A stretch of DNA of 64,000 nucleotides, taken from NCBI GenBank assembly GCA_037178625.1, contig CM074127.1:2170001-2234000 (forward strand), written 5' to 3'. This document shows, piece after piece, positions 61,604 to 64,000 of this stretch. How positions within the stretch are numbered: position 1 is the stretch's first letter; every line of letters begins with the position of its first letter. This DNA comes from Skeletonema tropicum (Eukaryota > Bacillariophyta > Thalassiosirophyceae > Thalassiosirales > Thalassiosiraceae). The translations under genes were made by a program, and so were the position numbers. The notes below the pieces were generated by a model, which was given only the letters and a program-made list of their open reading frames with translations, was not told where the DNA came from and did no database searches.

Positions 61604-64000
61604 CTATGTGCTTTGATGGGAATTATAACCTTGCCACAAACTCGCCATTATATTCGCATCCACCCTTTGTAGCTCACGTGTATTATAGCTTTGGCAATGT
61701 TGACATTTGAGGCCGACAAAATGATAAGCCACATTGCCCATCTTTCCACAATCTTGGCAGTAAATATTACTAGTTGTGGCAGCATATGCTGGAGGCATGG
61801 GTTGCATTCTGATGGCAGAATCAAGCAAGGCGAAGTATTCACTCATGTCCTCTGCGCTTTTCTTGCAGAGTGGGCAGGTGTAACTGTGCCCTCGCATGTT
61901 TTTGAAGCAAGAGAGATGCATCACATGACCACATTTCAATCCACGGAGGGGCTCAGTGCTTTGGAACATGCTTTCGTGACATATAGGGCAATTGCCCTGC
62001 AGTCGTTGTGGAATACAATGGTGGTCACCTTTCAATGAGACACATGCATTACACCGCATGCAGTGACGATAATCAATTCCAAGGCCTTTTCCCGATCTGC
62101 AGACGTTGCAGAAAGGGCAGTGATATATGCGCTTGTTCGCCGAATCGTCGTAAAAGTGGCAGATGTTACAACTATATCTGGCGAAGGACTTTCCTCCGGA
62201 TGGACATTCTTGATTGACACATTTATCTCCCGCTGGTTGAAGGGCACCACATTGCATGCATAGGACTTCTATCACCTCGTACCTATCTAACGGAGAGTCT
62301 TTATCTTTCGCAGCCATCTCGCGTGTTTGTTCGCAACAAAGGCGACACGTATATAGCCGACCTGAGGTTGGATGGCGTAGTTTGCACGATCGAGCATAAT
62401 GAGGGCACCCGAGAATATGATTGATGCCGCCATCATGGTATGTCGGGGCAAGCTCGGAAGCAGAGAATAGTGGCACGGAGTTATTATTCGGATGAAACTT
62501 GGTAGATTGAGGATCGCTTGTCCACACGAGTGATATTTCTCCGTCTGGCATCTTTTTGTAGTAGGATGACGGAGGAGTTTCTCTTCTCAAGCGTGCACTC
62601 GCACCTGCCGAGGACATTGAGAATGACATGTGATGTGTTTGCTGAGTTGTTTGAACAACTGCTTCCGGCTGATGCCTGGCAGCAGTAGCGACTTGAGGTG
62701 TTGTGATGTTACCAAGTTGTCCTGATGGAGCGTATTCAGAGAATCCCCTCAAAGCTCCTATTTCTTCCTCCCTCTTTCTTTTCGACAAGCGACAATTGCT
62801 TTTCCACACGCTGTCTCGAAGGCCTTGTATTGTCAAGTTCTTCTGTTTTGTATCTAAATTAGGATTCGTTCCAATAGCTCTGATAAGCTTTTCTAATTCT
62901 CCCGCGCTAGTGTATTTCTCCACTGTCTTCCCGCTCGCTTCACCTTCACTTGGTTCAAACGGTCCGGAGATGGGGGTAGCCGAAGCTACTGGCTGAGCAG
63001 AAGAACCACGAGGTAGCTGCGGACTCTTCATTTCTGACGAAAGCGCAATACTACTTGGCTTTGAGTCTTCAATTTTCTCTTCCTCCTCTTCATTCTGTTT
63101 GATTTTCTTCTTTGGAGGCATTTTTCCTCCCCCATCCTCACTTTCTCCCAATCCAGCCATCTTCAGCCAACGCTCAAAGAAGGTTCCAACCATTGCCTGT
63201 TTCATGTATTTGACCATATCGTCTCTGTCTTGCTCGTTCAGATTTTGAACCGCCATAGTAAGGATTTGTGACATTAGTTCCGATGAGCGCTTGCCCATAA
63301 TTTTCCCGACCAAATCATTAATCTCGGTCTTCGTCAAATACTGGGCTACCAAGGGCATACAATGAGTTTCCTCTTTGTCCAAATGGGCAATCAAGTGGTG
63401 CATCAAGTTCCCAGTACCCTCCAGCAAAAGTTCTGCAGTCTTTTGTAGAGAAACTTTGTTTGTTGTGTCAGTTTCTACACCAAGTACTGCAGCATGTTTC
63501 TTCCCGTATTCTTGCAGAATATTTCTCCGCTTTGAAAGTTCCTCGCGTAATTTAGACAACAGGTCGTTGATAGAGTTGAACATTTTTTCTTCATCTGCGT
63601 GATCTTCCTCATATTCTTCTTGCTCAATATGGTGAACGGTTACAGAATGTGATCGCTCACGCTGTTGTTGTTGTTGCTGCTGCTGTACTAGCGGCTGTTC
63701 AATATTTCCATCTATCACTCCTCCCCCTCTCGATCCTGCATCGTCAACTTCAAACGACGAGTCACAATCAAACGCGCGATTATTAGGAGTTTCCACTTGC
63801 TTCGCTTTCAGTGCTGGCCATATGAACTCATCTTCCGCAGATGAATGTGCTCTGAACACGCTCCAAATAACAGTGAATCGACCGGCTACACGACGTTCCA
63901 AATCAAGAATCCGGCACCCCTCATCAGATGATGTCGATTTTGTAACAATTATAGCCTCGCCGTCGCCACTGGTAGCAATTGAAATTTCTTTGCATAGCTC
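61604..64000 (-). CDS. BRUTUS-like hemerythrin/RING E3 ligase (5' end beyond window)
   Basis: The frame stays open to the window edge; no ATG decides the start here. From the N-terminal side: a hemerythrin-type end (FRAHSSAEDEFIWPALKAKQ), a poly-Gln run (CAG repeat, about 63660-63690), a second hemerythrin-like helix with HHLIAHLDKEETHCMPLVAQ, an acidic/Lys linker, then a CHY zinc finger (GCPHYARSCKLRHPTSGRLY then TCRLCC), a CTCHY finger (CHFYDDSANKRIYHCPFCNV), a RING (CPICHESMF...CGHVMHLSCF...CPLCKKS) and a zinc ribbon (CQDCGKM...CQHC). This order is BRUTUS (plants), an iron sensor that ubiquitinates bHLH regulators. Here it would govern iron status. Confidence 0.88.
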   Translation of the reverse strand, partial: ELCKEISIATSGDGEAIIVTKSTSSDEGCRILDLERRVAGRFTVIWSVFRAHSSAEDEFIWPALKAKQVETPNNRAFDCDSSFEVDDAGSRGGGVIDGNIEQPLVQQQQQQQQRERSHSVTVHHIEQEEYEEDHADEEKMFNSINDLLSKLREELSKRRNILQEYGKKHAAVLGVETDTTNKVSLQKTAELLLEGTGNLMHHLIAHLDKEETHCMPLVAQYLTKTEINDLVGKIMGKRSSELMSQILTMAVQNLNEQDRDDMVKYMKQAMVGTFFERWLKMAGLGESEDGGGKMPPKKKIKQNEEEEEKIEDSKPSSIALSSEMKSPQLPRGSSAQPVASATPISGPFEPSEGEASGKTVEKYTSAGELEKLIRAIGTNPNLDTKQKNLTIQGLRDSVWKSNCRLSKRKREEEIGALRGFSEYAPSGQLGNITTPQVATAARHQPEAVVQTTQQTHHMSFSMSSAGASARLRRETPPSSYYKKMPDGEISLVWTSDPQSTKFHPNNNSVPLFSASELAPTYHDGGINHILGCPHYARSCKLRHPTSGRLYTCRLCCEQTREMAAKDKDSPLDRYEVIEVLCMQCGALQPAGDKCVNQECPSGGKSFARYSCNICHFYDDSANKRIYHCPFCNVCRSGKGLGIDYRHCMRCNACVSLKGDHHCIPQRLQGNCPICHESMFQSTEPLRGLKCGHVMHLSCFKNMRGHSYTCPLCKKSAEDMSEYFALLDSAIRMQPMPPAYAATTSNIYCQDCGKMGNVAYHFVGLKCQHCQSYNTRELQRVDANIMASLWQGYNSHQST

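Overview
The window looks like nuclear DNA of a diatom, probably a centric one. Short GT-AG introns of about 75-170 bp interrupt compact genes on both strands. Many proteins start with a signal peptide followed by a Phe-containing motif typical of diatom bipartite plastid presequences (for example ASAF-Q, TSAFAP, EAFAPV, GAFLTP). There are genes for protochlorophyllide reductase, a thylakoid-lumen protein and a plastid-targeted YceD. A gene resembling the axonemal protein CFAP210 argues for a lineage that still makes flagellate cells, as centric diatom sperm do. Species and function calls come from protein motifs recognised by eye; no database search was run.

Layout. 1-6 kb: a 5-exon LETM1-like gene running off the left edge, a divergent low-complexity hypothetical gene, and CFAP210. 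6-11.3 kb: degenerate ~180-bp repeats in both orientations around a LINE fragment, plus a 5'-truncated HIR/SPFH gene. 11.3-13 kb: a cyclophilin joined to a SYF2 splicing-factor domain. 13-15.5 kb: nested DNA transposons, including two hAT-like elements with 8-bp target duplications. 15.6-23 kb: an AAAP amino-acid transporter, a Rieske-fold plastid protein, a tandem TIR element, a plastid-targeted riboflavin kinase and an F-box/Sel1 protein. 23.3-27.9 kb: a 4.6-kb element with the A1-B1-A2-B2 split direct repeats known from PAT/Ngaro tyrosine-recombinase retrotransposons. 28.8-29.3 kb: two related elements whose hairpin arms differ in sequence but keep pairing.

29.7-49 kb is gene-dense: a plastid-targeted unknown protein, a 5'-truncated RLE-type LINE, ClpS, an 85-residue membrane protein, a JmjC protein, a four-Cys unknown, RPN7 divergent from a gamma carbonic anhydrase-like gene, a TPR protein, SPT16 (4 exons) divergent from YceD, and a lumenal protein. 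48.4-51.3 kb is a MATE transporter with a long N-terminal extension. 51.3-54.6 kb is repeat-rich and includes a nested palindrome of more than 800 bp. 54.6-64 kb: a membrane protein, a CBS-pair protein, an FAD monooxygenase, POR divergent from organellar HisRS, and a BRUTUS-like hemerythrin/RING ligase running off the right edge.

Functionally this is an ordinary eukaryotic mix with no operon logic. Plastid genes (POR, Rieske-fold protein, ClpS, YceD, RFK, HisRS, lumenal protein) lie among chromatin, proteasome, splicing and transport genes. The unusual content is the cyclophilin-SYF2 fusion, the split-direct-repeat element, the co-varying hairpin pair and the nested transposons.
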